64,000 bases of DNA from Trebonia sp963773105. GTDB lineage: Bacteria; Actinomycetota; Actinomycetes; Streptosporangiales; Streptosporangiaceae. Shown here one piece after another: positions 34,134 through 42,966 of this stretch. Within the stretch, counting starts at the first letter, position 1. Each line of letters starts with the position of its first letter. The translations under genes were made by a program, and so were the position numbers. The DNA lies in assembly GCA_963773105.1 (NCBI GenBank), contig CAVZAA010000001.1, forward strand, positions 930,001 through 994,000. Direction: 5' to 3'. The notes under the pieces were generated by a model. It saw only the letters and a list, made by a program, of their open reading frames with translations, did not search any database and was not told the DNA's origin.

Positions 34134-34546
34134 GCACCCGCTACCTACGAGGGCTCGGCGACACGAACATCCTGATCTACCTGGAGCGGCTGGCAGCCGA
34201 TCATCTGCCATCCGAGCTTGCCACCAGCACGGTCAGCCTCGCCGAGCTTTCAGCCGGAGTCCACTCCGCCGTCGATGCCGTCGAGCGCGCCCGACGGGTC
34301 TTGCGCGTGCAGCGAGTGGAAGCCACCTTCAGCCCGCTGCCGTTCGACGTCGAAGCAGCCCGGCACTACGGAATCATCGCCGCCGAGGTCATCAACATTG
34401 GCCGCAAGCCGCGCGGGCGCGTAGCGGACCTGATGATCGCGAGCATCGCGGCGGCAAACAGGCTTCCCCTGTTTACCACCAACCCCGCAGACTTTCACGG
34501 ACTCGAGTCCGTCGTAACCGTTGTTCCAGTCCCAGTCCTGGCTTAA
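34130..34546 (+). CDS. PIN-domain RNase toxin (VapC-like)
   Basis: A 138-residue PIN-domain ribonuclease. The four acidic/polar positions of the active site are present: D11 (GDTNIL), E39 (SLAEL), D100 (VADLMIA) and N118/D121 (TTNPADF). VapC toxins cleave tRNA or rRNA when the antitoxin is lost; the target cannot be predicted. The GTG start overlaps the antitoxin stop (GTGA). The module appears intact. Confidence 0.88.
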   Translation: MSTRYLRGLGDTNILIYLERLAADHLPSELATSTVSLAELSAGVHSAVDAVERARRVLRVQRVEATFSPLPFDVEAARHYGIIAAEVINIGRKPRGRVADLMIASIAAANRLPLFTTNPADFHGLESVVTVVPVPVLA

Positions 34547-34576
34547 CCCCCAGTTTCCTGAGCCTGGCGCTGGTAA

Positions 34577-34668
34577 ACGCTGGAGGCGGCGAAGATGGTC
34601 TTCGAGCGGGATGGTTTCCTGAACGCGCGGATCAGCGATATCGCGAGCGCGGCGGGGACGTCGCACGG
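34577..34668 (+). pseudogene. TetR-family HTH remnant
   Basis: Thirty codons after an in-frame TAA encode LEAAKMVFERDGFLNARISD and IASAAGTSHG, which is helices 1-3 of a TetR DNA-binding domain. The frame then diverges where relatives continue with TFYTYF. The N-terminal start and the ligand domain are both gone. Confidence 0.6.
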
Positions 34669-34716
34669 TAATGGACCGAGGCCGCAGCACCCTCGTTCTG
34701 ATCCGCCACTGGCGCA

Positions 34717-36093
34717 CTATTCCTGTTGGCCGGTCGGCACTTCGACGGTGTTCGGGAGCGGCGGAAATGCCAGCGTGAAGGTCGACCCGTGCGGCCCCGT
34801 CCGCACGGTGACGGTGCCGTTGTTCGCCTGCGCGACGCCGCCGACGATGGCCAGCCCAAGCCCGGCGCCCGCCATGCCCCGTGCGGCCGGCGCCCGGTAG
34901 AAGCGCTCGAAGATGCGGGGGAGGTCCTCGTCGGCGATGCCGGGGCCTTGATCGGTGACCGACACCAGGCCGTTCTCGACCACCACGCGCACCGCGGCGT
35001 CGGGCGGGGTCCATTTGAGCGCGTTGTCGACCAGGTTGCTGATCGCGTGATCGACGGCAGCGGGGTCGACGTGCACCAGGCACGGGTGCAACCGGGTATC
35101 GATGGCCGGGCGGGGCACGCGCTGTCGCATCCGGCCTACCGCCTCGTCGGTCAGCAGGTCTAGCCGCACCGTCTCGCGGTGCGGTGCGGACTCGTGGTAG
35201 CGCGCGAGGTCGAGCAGGTCGGTGATCAGCTGGTCGAGCTCGCCGGCCTGCTCCCTGGCCGCTCGCACCAGGGCGGGGGCCTGCGGGTCGGCCAGTCCGG
35301 CGCCGTCCTCGAGCAGGTCGAGGTTGGTGGTGAGGCTCGTCAGCGGGGTGCGCAGTTCGTGCGATGCGTCGGCCACCAGCTGGCGTTGCGCGGTCACCGA
35401 TTCGTGCAGCGCGGCCAGCATGGTGTCGAAGGACGAGCCCAGCCGGCCCACCTCATCCCTGGCCCCGGTCGAGCCGACCCGGGCGCTGAGGTCGCGGGTC
35501 TGGGTGACATGCTCTGCCGCCGCGGTGAGATCGGCGATGGGCCGCAGGATGCGGCCGGCCGCCAGCCGCGCCGCGCCGTAGGTAAGGCCGGCCGCCGAGA
35601 TGGTGAGCCCGGCCAGCAGCAGGGCCGCGTCGCGCAGCGCGCCGTCATCGGCGCTCGCGGCCCGGCTGGTGCGCACCAGCCCGCCGAGGTTGCCGAGCCA
35701 GGCGGTCGTGTAAACGCGGAACTGCCGAGCGCCGTCGCGCCCGTCGGCAAAGTAGGACGACTCCGTCTGGTCTGCGACCGCGACATCCTGGCCGTCAAGC
35801 GGTCCGAACGCGGTGGGCTGGCCGACCGCCACCTGGCCAGGGAACAACTGGACTTCCACGCTGCCGACCGTGACCGGGGTGTTGATGTCGGGGGGCGGCC
35901 GATCGTCGCCGGCCCCCGATTGCTTGATGCGCGTGGCGATACCGGACGCCTGCTGGGCCGCGTCGACGAGGGCCGCGTCGACGCGGGACTGCAGGCTCGC
36001 GGCGTAGAAGAAGTACAGCACGCTGCTGACGGCGGCGACGACGATCAGCACTCCGACCGCCGCCGCAACCGAGACTCGGTTCCGCAGCGTCAC
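34717..36093 (-). CDS. Sensor histidine kinase (MprB/BaeS-like)
   Basis: A 458-residue membrane kinase. TM1 lies at about residues 10-30, an extracytoplasmic sensor at 31-150, TM2 at 156-178, then HAMP and the phosphoacceptor helix with His245 (ADASHELRTPLTSL). The ATPase domain has N-box NLVDNALKW, G1 DQGPGIA and G2 GAGLGLAIV. It overlaps the response regulator stop by 4 bases and forms one operon with it. The signal is unknown; a duplicated promoter nearby suggests local targets. Confidence 0.93.
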   Translation of the reverse strand: MTLRNRVSVAAAVGVLIVVAAVSSVLYFFYAASLQSRVDAALVDAAQQASGIATRIKQSGAGDDRPPPDINTPVTVGSVEVQLFPGQVAVGQPTAFGPLDGQDVAVADQTESSYFADGRDGARQFRVYTTAWLGNLGGLVRTSRAASADDGALRDAALLLAGLTISAAGLTYGAARLAAGRILRPIADLTAAAEHVTQTRDLSARVGSTGARDEVGRLGSSFDTMLAALHESVTAQRQLVADASHELRTPLTSLTTNLDLLEDGAGLADPQAPALVRAAREQAGELDQLITDLLDLARYHESAPHRETVRLDLLTDEAVGRMRQRVPRPAIDTRLHPCLVHVDPAAVDHAISNLVDNALKWTPPDAAVRVVVENGLVSVTDQGPGIADEDLPRIFERFYRAPAARGMAGAGLGLAIVGGVAQANNGTVTVRTGPHGSTFTLAFPPLPNTVEVPTGQQE

Positions 36094-36770
36094 GGCTTAT
36101 CCCGCAGGACGTAGCCGAGCCCGCGCACCGTGTGCAGGATGCGCGGCTCGCCAGCGGCCTCGAGCTTGCTGCGCAGATAGCCCATGTACACCCAGAGGTT
36201 GTTCGAGCGTAGGCCGAAGTCGTAGCCCCACACCGCCTGGAAGATCTGCGTGTGGCTGAGCACCCGGCCGGGGTTGCGCAGGAACAGTTCAAGCAGCAGG
36301 TACTCGGTGCGGGTGAGGGCAACCTCGCGCCCGCCCCGAGTTACCTGGGCGGCGGCAAGATCGAGGGCCACGTCGGCGTAGCTGAGCCGTTCGGCGCTGG
36401 CCGCGTTGCGGCGCAGCAGAGCCCGCAGGCGGGCCCGCAACTCCGCCAGCGCGAACGGCTTGACCAGGTAGTCGTCGGCGCCCGCGTCCAGCCCGGCGAC
36501 CCGATCATCGATCAGGTCGCGGGCGGTCAGCATCAGGATCGGGGTCCTGTCGCCGCGGGCGCGGAGCCGCCGGCACACCTCAAGGCCGTTCGGCTCGCGC
36601 ATCGCCACGTCGAGCACGATCGCGTCGACCTTGGCGGCGACGAGCTGGGCGAGCGCCGCGTTGCCATCCTGCGCGGCCAGCACCGCGTAACCGTCGCGTT
36701 CAAGCGCGGTGGCCAGCGACTGCCGCACCGCCGCGTCGTCATCGACCACGAGGACCCGCACGTGATCCAT
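36090..36770 (-). CDS. OmpR-family response regulator (MprA-like)
   Basis: A 226-residue regulator. The receiver domain has the acidic pocket DDD (residues 10-12), phospho-acceptor Asp54 (IVLDVAM), Thr near 82 and Lys near 104 (LVKPF). The C-terminal winged helix ends TVRGLGYVLR. It is followed by its kinase with a 4-base overlap. The small secreted-protein gene ends 29 bases before its start, so the three may be cotranscribed. The 11-bp-spaced direct repeats upstream of two neighbouring genes are the kind of site this family binds. Confidence 0.94.
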   Translation of the reverse strand: MDHVRVLVVDDDAAVRQSLATALERDGYAVLAAQDGNAALAQLVAAKVDAIVLDVAMREPNGLEVCRRLRARGDRTPILMLTARDLIDDRVAGLDAGADDYLVKPFALAELRARLRALLRRNAASAERLSYADVALDLAAAQVTRGGREVALTRTEYLLLELFLRNPGRVLSHTQIFQAVWGYDFGLRSNNLWVYMGYLRSKLEAAGEPRILHTVRGLGYVLRDKP

Positions 36771-36799
36771 TGTGCACGGACTTGCGATGTTGGCCCGGC

Positions 36800-37276
36800 T
36801 TACTTGCCGCCGGTCTGGCTGGCCGACGCTTGCGGTGGCGCCGGCTTGGCGGACGGCGAACCCGCGGGCGGCGTCTCGAACACATACTTCGCAATCCGCT
36901 CCGCGGTCGTCTTCGTTACCCCGGCCGAGGCCGCGAAGGCGGCGATGCCCGCCGGGGTGTCGCCGCCGGCCCGCTTCAAGGCGATCAGTCCGGCCTCCAG
37001 CCGGCCCGCGCTGATCCTCGCCGCCGCGGCGATCTCCGGCAGTCGGGATGGCACGGCAGAGCTGCCGTTACCTGCGGACTTGCTAGCGGCCGCGGACTTG
37101 CTGGCAGCCGCGGAGTTGCCGGGAGACGCGGACTTGCTGGGACCGGCGCAGGCCGGCGGTGCTGTTGGCTTGGGGGACGGCGAACCGGACACGGACGCCA
37201 ACGCGGCGGTCGGGACGGCGATGGCGGCGGCGGCGATGAGTCCGGCAATGGCGAGACGACGATTTCGAGTCAGCAT
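36800..37276 (-). CDS. Small secreted protein linked to the two-component system
   Basis: A 158-residue protein with a signal peptide (MLTRNRRLAIAGLIAAAAIA, cleavage after ALA). A low-complexity Ser/Ala/Lys/Pro linker with repeated SAAASK units follows, then a helical domain of about 60 residues (LPEIAAAARISAGRLEAGL and on) and a Pro/Ala/Gln-rich tail. The family is not recognised. It lies just upstream of the response regulator in the same direction, and its promoter is nearly the same as that of the membrane protein gene. It could be a signal or target of the system. Confidence 0.7.
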   Translation of the reverse strand: MLTRNRRLAIAGLIAAAAIAVPTAALASVSGSPSPKPTAPPACAGPSKSASPGNSAAASKSAAASKSAGNGSSAVPSRLPEIAAAARISAGRLEAGLIALKRAGGDTPAGIAAFAASAGVTKTTAERIAKYVFETPPAGSPSAKPAPPQASASQTGGK

Positions 37277-37304
37277 GAGGTGCTCCTGTCGTGTGGATCG
37301 GATG

Positions 37305-37366
37305 CCCCAAGTCCACCGACGAGGCCCAAGACCGGCCTTCCAGAGACCTAAGAAACACCTAGGAGA
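37305..37366 (-). promoter_or_regulatory. Promoter copy 1 with OmpR-type direct repeats
   Basis: About 60 bases nearly identical to 38721-38780. On the plus strand ACCTAAG (37346) and ACCTAGG (37357) start exactly 11 bases apart, the helical spacing OmpR-family regulators use. It lies 29-90 bases upstream of the secreted-protein ATG. Confidence 0.7.
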
Positions 37367-37382
37367 CCCGGACGCCGCCCGG

Positions 37383-38687
37383 CTAGCCGAGCCGGGACGC
37401 GACCATGGCGTGGAAGGACCACGCGCCCAGCCCGAACATCGCCGTGACGACCGCGATTGCCGTCAGCGCGGCCAGCCAGGCCGGGCCGGGAATCCTGGTC
37501 ACCAGCCAGGCGCCGAGCAGGGAGATCGCGCCCAGCGCAGGAACGTAGAACCGGACCGTCTGCAAGGTGACTTCGCCCGGATCATTCGTCCAGTAATACG
37601 CCGCATAGAGCCCCCACACCGCCAACCACGACGCGGCCACGGCCAGGCCGGCCCACAGATCGCGGCGGGCAGATGCGTCGGCCCGGCCCAGCGCCAGCGA
37701 CCGCGCGGTGATCCACGCCAGCGCCGCCAGCCCGAGCACCAGCATCGGCATGGCCTGTATCAGGTGCGCGGGCAGCAGCCGCAGATTCGGCCCGATGGCG
37801 CCGAGGCCGAACGCGACCTGACCAGGGCCGGTCATGAACCGGTACCCGGTTGTCAGCGGGCCGCCGTAGACCAGGTCATCGAAGATGGCCACGAAGGCAC
37901 CGAAGACGGCCACCGTGGCCAGCCACCAGCACAGCGTCGCCACCGTCAGCCTGGCGGCCCGCAGCCGCCAGGCCACGATCACGGTCACGACGGCGCAGCC
38001 GAGTATCACGATGTCGGTGTAGCGGGCGAAGGTCGCGATCTCGATCGCCGCGAACCCGGCGATGCCGGCCCAGGTGCGGCGGCGGGAGCCGGCCTCCGTT
38101 GCCAGCAGCGCCCACAGCAGGGTCCCGGAACCCGCCGCGATCAGCGAGGCGTCGGTGAACGTCGGCATGTAATCGCGCCAGGCGAACAGCAGCGCCGCCC
38201 CGGATGAGCAGTACAGGCCGACCGCGGCCAGACCGCCGAACCGGCCCAGCCAGCGCCGGGCGCCGATGAACAGTCCCAGGCAGGCGAGGGCCCCGTAGAA
38301 CAGCGGCGCCCAGCGGATGACGCCGAGCGCCTGGAACGGCGCCGCGAGGAACGGATAGCCGGGGTCCTTCTCGCTGATGTACCGCCCGTCGGCCAGCTGC
38401 ACCCATTGGTTGGGCGCGCCCGGGCCGTCGCCCAGCTCCGCCGCCAGGGCGTTTACCTGCGGGCCGGACAGCGTCAGGAAATGCCCCTCGGTCATCGCCA
38501 CGATCGATGCCCGGTAGGCGCCGTCATCGGGCTCGACGCCCAGCTGAGGCGTGACCGACAGCACCACCGCGCACAGCGCGGCGAAGGCGGCAGCCGCGAG
38601 CGCCGCTTCGACCCATACCAGGGACCCCGCCACTGCCGTGGGGACGACGCTCGTGATGTCGGGACGACGACGGCGCAGAATCAGCAT
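37383..38687 (-). CDS. Polytopic membrane protein, glycosyltransferase GT39/ArnT-like
   Basis: A 434-residue membrane protein with about eleven hydrophobic helices. A first extracytoplasmic loop has the acidic pattern VEPDDGAYRASIVAM, and a later ISEKDPGYPFLAAPF. This layout is like GT-C (lipid-phosphosugar-dependent) glycosyltransferases, but I cannot assign a substrate. ATG 38687 has GAGGAGG upstream; the in-frame ATG at 38756 lies within the promoter repeats and was rejected. It shares its promoter sequence with the small secreted-protein gene. Confidence 0.72.
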   Translation of the reverse strand: MLILRRRRPDITSVVPTAVAGSLVWVEAALAAAAFAALCAVVLSVTPQLGVEPDDGAYRASIVAMTEGHFLTLSGPQVNALAAELGDGPGAPNQWVQLADGRYISEKDPGYPFLAAPFQALGVIRWAPLFYGALACLGLFIGARRWLGRFGGLAAVGLYCSSGAALLFAWRDYMPTFTDASLIAAGSGTLLWALLATEAGSRRRTWAGIAGFAAIEIATFARYTDIVILGCAVVTVIVAWRLRAARLTVATLCWWLATVAVFGAFVAIFDDLVYGGPLTTGYRFMTGPGQVAFGLGAIGPNLRLLPAHLIQAMPMLVLGLAALAWITARSLALGRADASARRDLWAGLAVAASWLAVWGLYAAYYWTNDPGEVTLQTVRFYVPALGAISLLGAWLVTRIPGPAWLAALTAIAVVTAMFGLGAWSFHAMVASRLG

Positions 38688-38720
38688 GGGGCCTCCTCTT
38701 CTCCGGTTCTCCGGCGGGCT

Positions 38721-38780
38721 CCCCAAGTCCACCGACAGGACCCAAGATCGACCCACCAGCGACCTTAAAAAAACCTAAGA
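38721..38780 (-). promoter_or_regulatory. Promoter copy 2 with OmpR-type direct repeats
   Basis: Copies the block at 37305-37366, beginning with the shared CCCCAAGTCCACCGAC. ACCTTAA (38762) and ACCTAAG (38773) again start 11 bases apart. It lies 34-93 bases upstream of the membrane protein ATG. Confidence 0.7.
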
Positions 38781-38891
38781 ACGGACCCGCGACGTCCAGC
38801 TTCATTAGAAAAGCAGGTTCCGGCAAGAAATGCGTTTTTTTCCGTTTGCCGCCGTGGTTGCGGGTCCTCGCCCGATGGGAGACTCCCGATC

Positions 38892-41800
38892 GTGTTCTCT
38901 AAGATTCTGGTGGCCAACCGCGGCGAGATCGCGATCCGCGCCTTCCGCGCCGCCTACGAGCTCGGCGCCCAGACGGTGGCGGTGTTCCCCTACGAGGACC
39001 GCAATTCCGAGCACCGGCTCAAGGCCGACGAGGCGTACCAGATCGGCGAGCCCGGGCATCCGGTGCGGGCCTACCTCGACCCCCGGCTGATCGTCGAGAC
39101 CGCCGTCAAGGCGGGCGCCGATGCCGTCTACCCCGGCTACGGCTTCCTGTCGGAGAACCCGGCCCTGGCCGAGGCGTGCGCTAACGCGGGCATCACGTTC
39201 GTCGGCCCGGACGCGCGCGTGCTCACCCTGACCGGCAACAAGGCGCGAGCGATCGCCGCCGCCCGGGCGGCCGGCGTGCCCACGCTGCGCAGCGTCCCGC
39301 CTGGCACCGATGTTGACGCGCTCATCGAGGAGGCGCTGACCCTTCCCTTCCCCGTCTTCGTGAAGGCGGTGGCGGGGGGCGGCGGCCGCGGCATGCGCCG
39401 TGTCGAGGAGCCGGGGGCGCTGCGCGCGGCGATCGAGGCGTGCATGCGCGAGGCGGAGGCCGCGTTCGGTGACCCGACCGTCTTCATCGAGCAGGCCGTC
39501 ACTGACCCCCGCCACATCGAGGTGCAGGTGCTCGCCGACGGGGCCGGCGACGTGATCCACCTGTACGAGCGCGACTGCTCGGTGCAGCGCCGCCACCAGA
39601 AGGTCATCGAGATCGCGCCCGCACCGCATCTGGACCCGGAGCTGCGCGCGCGGATGTGCGCCGACGCGGTGCGGTTCGCCCGGGAGATCGGCTACGTCAA
39701 CGCGGGCACGGTCGAGTTCCTGCTCGACCCGGCGGGGAGCTACGTCTTCATCGAGATGAACCCGCGCATCCAGGTTGAGCACACGGTGACCGAGGAGATC
39801 ACCGACGTCGACCTGGTGCAGGCCCAGCTGCGCATCGCGTCGGGGGAGACGCTGGCCGATTTGGGCCTGCACCAGGACGGCATCCGTGTCCGAGGGGCCG
39901 CGCTGCAGTGCCGGATCACGACCGAGGACCCGGCCAACGGGTTCCGGCCCGACACCGGCGTGATCACCACGTACCGGTCACCGGGTGGCGCAGGCGTCCG
40001 CCTCGACGGCGGCACCACCTACACCGGGGCCGAGGTGTCGGCGTACTTCGACTCACTGCTGGCCAAGCTGACCTGTCGCGGCCAGACATTCGAGGCCGCG
40101 ATCGACCGCGCCCGCCGCGCCCTGGCCGAGTTCCGCATCCGCGGCGTGGCCACCAACATCCCGTTCCTGCAGGCCGTCCTGGACGACCCCGACTTCCGGG
40201 CCGGGCGCCTGACCACCGGCTTTATCGAGTCGCACCCGCAGCTGCTCACGGCCAGGTCCTCGGCCGACCGAGGCACCAAGCTGCTCACCTACCTGGCCGG
40301 CGTGACCATCAACCAGCCCTACGGCGCCCGCCCGATCAGCCTGGATCCGACCAGCAAGCTCCCGGACGTGGACCTGAGCCAGGCGCCGCCGACCGGGTCG
40401 CGCCAGCGCCTGCTCGAACTCGGGCCGGCCGAGTTCGCGGGCCGGCTCCGCGCCCAGACGCCGGTCGCGGTCACCGACACGACGTTCCGCGACGCGCACC
40501 AGTCGCTGCTCGCGACCCGGGTGCGAACCAGGGACATGCTGAACGTGGCCGGGCACGTCGCCCGGACCCAGCCGGAGCTGCTGTCACTCGAGGCCTGGGG
40601 CGGGGCCACCTACGACGTCGCGCTCCGCTTCCTGGCCGAGGACCCGTGGCAGCGCCTGGCCGACCTCCGCGCGGCCGTCCCCAACATCTGCCTGCAGATG
40701 CTGCTGCGCGGCCGCAACACGGTCGGGTACACCCCCTACCCGACCGAGGTGACGCAGGCGTTCGTCGAGGAAGCCGCGGCGACCGGCATCGACATCTTCC
40801 GCATCTTCGACGCGCTCAACGACGTCAGCCAGATGCGCCCCGCCATCGACGCCGTGCGGGCCACCGGGACGGCCGTGGCCGAGGTCGCGCTCTGCTACAC
40901 CGGTGACCTGTCCGACCCGGCCGAGCGGCTCTACACCCTCGACTACTACCTGCGCCTGGCCGAGCAGATCGCCGCCGCGGGCGCGCACATCCTCGCGATC
41001 AAGGACATGGCGGGCCTGCTGCGCGCCCCTGCGGCCAGGACCCTCGTCACCGCGCTGCGCGAGCGGTTCGACCTGCCGGTCCACCTGCACACCCACGACA
41101 CCCCCGGCGGCCAGCTGGCGACCCTGCTCGCCGCCATCGACGCCGGCGTCGACGCGGTTGACGCGGCCAACGCGGCCCTGTCCGGCACGACCAGCCAGCC
41201 GTCGCTGTCGTCGCTAGTGGCGGCCACCGATTACTCGCCCAGGGAAACGGGCCTGTCGCTCAAAGCCGCGTGCGACCTGGAGCCCTACTGGGAGGCCACC
41301 CGCCGCCTGTACGCGCCGTTCGAGTCGGGCCTGCCCGCGCCGACCGGCCGCGTCTACCGCCACGAGATCCCCGGCGGACAGCTCTCCAACCTGCGCCAGC
41401 AGGCGATCGCGCTCGGCCTGGGGGAGAAGTTCGAGCAGATCGAGGACATGTACGCCGCCGCCAACGACATCCTTGGCAACATCGTCAAGGTCACCCCGAG
41501 CAGCAAGGTCGTCGGCGACCTGGCGCTGCACCTGGTCGCTGTCGGCGCGGACCCGCGGGACTTCGCCGAGAACCCCGGCAAGTACGACATCCCCAACTCC
41601 GTCATCGGCTTCCTGTCCGGTGAGCTCGGGGACCCGCCCGGCGGCTGGCCGGAGCCGTTCCGCACCAGGGCGCTGGCGGGCCGCAGTCACCGCGCCCCGG
41701 ACCCCGAACTCACCGAGGCGCAGCGTGCGGGCCTGCGCGCCGACCGGCGGCGCACCCTCGACCGGCTCCTGTTCCCCGGGCCGGCCAGGGAGTTCGAGGA

Positions 41801-42269
41801 GTCCCAGGCGACCTACGGCGACCTGTCGGTGCTCGGCACCGCCGAGTACCTCTACGGGCTGCAGTCCGGACGCGAGCACGAGGTCACCATCGACGAAGGC
41901 AAGACGCTGCTGTTCGGCCTGCAATCGGTCGGCCCGGCCGACGAGCGCGGCATCCGCATCGTCATGTGCACGATCAACGGCCAGCTCCGCCCCATCCCGG
42001 TCCGCGACCGCGCGGTCGAACCCGACGCCCCCGCGGCCGAGCGGGCCGACCCCGCCAGCCCGGGGCAGATCGCCGCCCCGTTCGGCGGCAGCGTGACCCC
42101 GACCGTCGCGCTGGGCGACCAGGTCTCCGCGGGCGACACCGTGGCCAAGATCGAGGCGATGAAGATGGAGGCCTCGATCACCACCCCGGTGGCCGGCACC
42201 GTCACCCGCCTCGCGCTGGCCGGCCCCGCTCAGCTCGACGGCGGCGACCTCATCCTGGTCATCGCCTGA
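38892..42269 (+). CDS. pyc: Pyruvate carboxylase
   Basis: An 1125-residue single-chain anaplerotic enzyme making oxaloacetate from pyruvate, ATP and bicarbonate. The biotin carboxylase part (residues 1-450) has the ATP-grasp loop GGGGRGMR near 163. The carboxyltransferase part starts at DTTFRDAHQS near 530, with the metal and lysine motifs downstream. The biotin lysine is in EAMKM near 1088. The length matches the alpha4 type. GTG 38892 is the start. It is a single gene, and the two-component cluster lies divergent from it. Confidence 0.97.
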   Translation: MFSKILVANRGEIAIRAFRAAYELGAQTVAVFPYEDRNSEHRLKADEAYQIGEPGHPVRAYLDPRLIVETAVKAGADAVYPGYGFLSENPALAEACANAGITFVGPDARVLTLTGNKARAIAAARAAGVPTLRSVPPGTDVDALIEEALTLPFPVFVKAVAGGGGRGMRRVEEPGALRAAIEACMREAEAAFGDPTVFIEQAVTDPRHIEVQVLADGAGDVIHLYERDCSVQRRHQKVIEIAPAPHLDPELRARMCADAVRFAREIGYVNAGTVEFLLDPAGSYVFIEMNPRIQVEHTVTEEITDVDLVQAQLRIASGETLADLGLHQDGIRVRGAALQCRITTEDPANGFRPDTGVITTYRSPGGAGVRLDGGTTYTGAEVSAYFDSLLAKLTCRGQTFEAAIDRARRALAEFRIRGVATNIPFLQAVLDDPDFRAGRLTTGFIESHPQLLTARSSADRGTKLLTYLAGVTINQPYGARPISLDPTSKLPDVDLSQAPPTGSRQRLLELGPAEFAGRLRAQTPVAVTDTTFRDAHQSLLATRVRTRDMLNVAGHVARTQPELLSLEAWGGATYDVALRFLAEDPWQRLADLRAAVPNICLQMLLRGRNTVGYTPYPTEVTQAFVEEAAATGIDIFRIFDALNDVSQMRPAIDAVRATGTAVAEVALCYTGDLSDPAERLYTLDYYLRLAEQIAAAGAHILAIKDMAGLLRAPAARTLVTALRERFDLPVHLHTHDTPGGQLATLLAAIDAGVDAVDAANAALSGTTSQPSLSSLVAATDYSPRETGLSLKAACDLEPYWEATRRLYAPFESGLPAPTGRVYRHEIPGGQLSNLRQQAIALGLGEKFEQIEDMYAAANDILGNIVKVTPSSKVVGDLALHLVAVGADPRDFAENPGKYDIPNSVIGFLSGELGDPPGGWPEPFRTRALAGRSHRAPDPELTEAQRAGLRADRRRTLDRLLFPGPAREFEESQATYGDLSVLGTAEYLYGLQSGREHEVTIDEGKTLLFGLQSVGPADERGIRIVMCTINGQLRPIPVRDRAVEPDAPAAERADPASPGQIAAPFGGSVTPTVALGDQVSAGDTVAKIEAMKMEASITTPVAGTVTRLALAGPAQLDGGDLILVIA

Positions 42270-42586
42270 CGCTCGGGCGCCAACCGACGGGGCTGCTTAA
42301 GCGGAGCGTCCGGGCAGCGCCACGCGACCGTTCGGGATGAAATGATTTTGACTTACCGAGTTGTGCCCATAAGCCGACAGGCCCCTAGGGGGAGATTTCT
42401 GCCTAATGGCGCAAGTGAATTTTAGAATTCAAGAGGCGAGATCTTGCGGGAGCAGTTAGGGAGCTGCCAACGTAAGAGCTGCGACCTTCAACGCGCGCTG
42501 CGGGAGATCAGCGATTTACGCCAAATAGCCGGGGTCGGTTGGTCCTGAGGGGTTTAGGGGAGCCGCCGCCTTCAGAAGGGATTGCC
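42270..42586. other. 317-base region before the DUF4331 operon
   Basis: No gene is supported. It is less GC-rich than the surroundings. TTGACT at 42350 and TAAGCC 16 bases later form a possible housekeeping promoter, and CCTAGGGG near 42383 is a short palindrome. It probably holds the promoter of the Tat-peptide/DUF4331 genes. Confidence 0.4.
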
Positions 42587-42922
42587 ATGACAGGTTCCAA
42601 TGGTGCAGGCTCGTCGTCGAGCGACCTTGAGCGGGAGTCGCAGGGACATTCGCGACGCTCGCTGCTGAAGGGTGCCGCCACCGTCGGCGCAGCGGGCATC
42701 GCCACCGCCGCACTGGCCGGCGCGGCGCTGCCGGCCGCCGCCAGCAGCCGCTCCGCTGCCCCTGCGCGCACGGCGGCAGCTGCCCCCGCGCAAGGATCAG
42801 AGCAGGTCGTGGTGCATGTCCGGGACACCGCCACCGGCGAGATGGATGTGTTCCGAGGCACCACCTGCACGCGCGTGCGTGACACCCAACTGGCGGCCCG
42901 CCTGCTCCGGGCCGCCCGCTGA
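42587..42922 (+). CDS. Small Tat-exported protein
   Basis: A 111-residue protein with a twin-arginine signal (SRRSLLKGAATVGAAG, then a hydrophobic Ala-rich stretch ending AAAS). The mature part is about 55 residues with VVVHVRDTATGEMDVFRGTT, a two-strand unit followed by a helix. AGAAGGG precedes the ATG. It lies 44 bases before the DUF4331 gene in the same direction, so a joint transcript is likely. No known domain. Confidence 0.75.
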   Translation: MTGSNGAGSSSSDLERESQGHSRRSLLKGAATVGAAGIATAALAGAALPAAASSRSAAPARTAAAAPAQGSEQVVVHVRDTATGEMDVFRGTTCTRVRDTQLAARLLRAAR

Positions 42923-42966
42923 GGCCGCCCGCCGTCCTTCGTCGTTTGAGATTCTGAGAGGCATTC

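Noticed and set aside
36252..38207. 651-codon plus-strand frame across the response regulator and membrane protein
   Set aside because: It covers three well-supported minus-strand genes and its product is compositionally biased.
38786..38800. Seventh copy of the dispersed repeat (GAACGGACCC)
   Set aside because: Only the 10-base core matches; flanking blocks are those of promoter copy 2, so it is likely chance.
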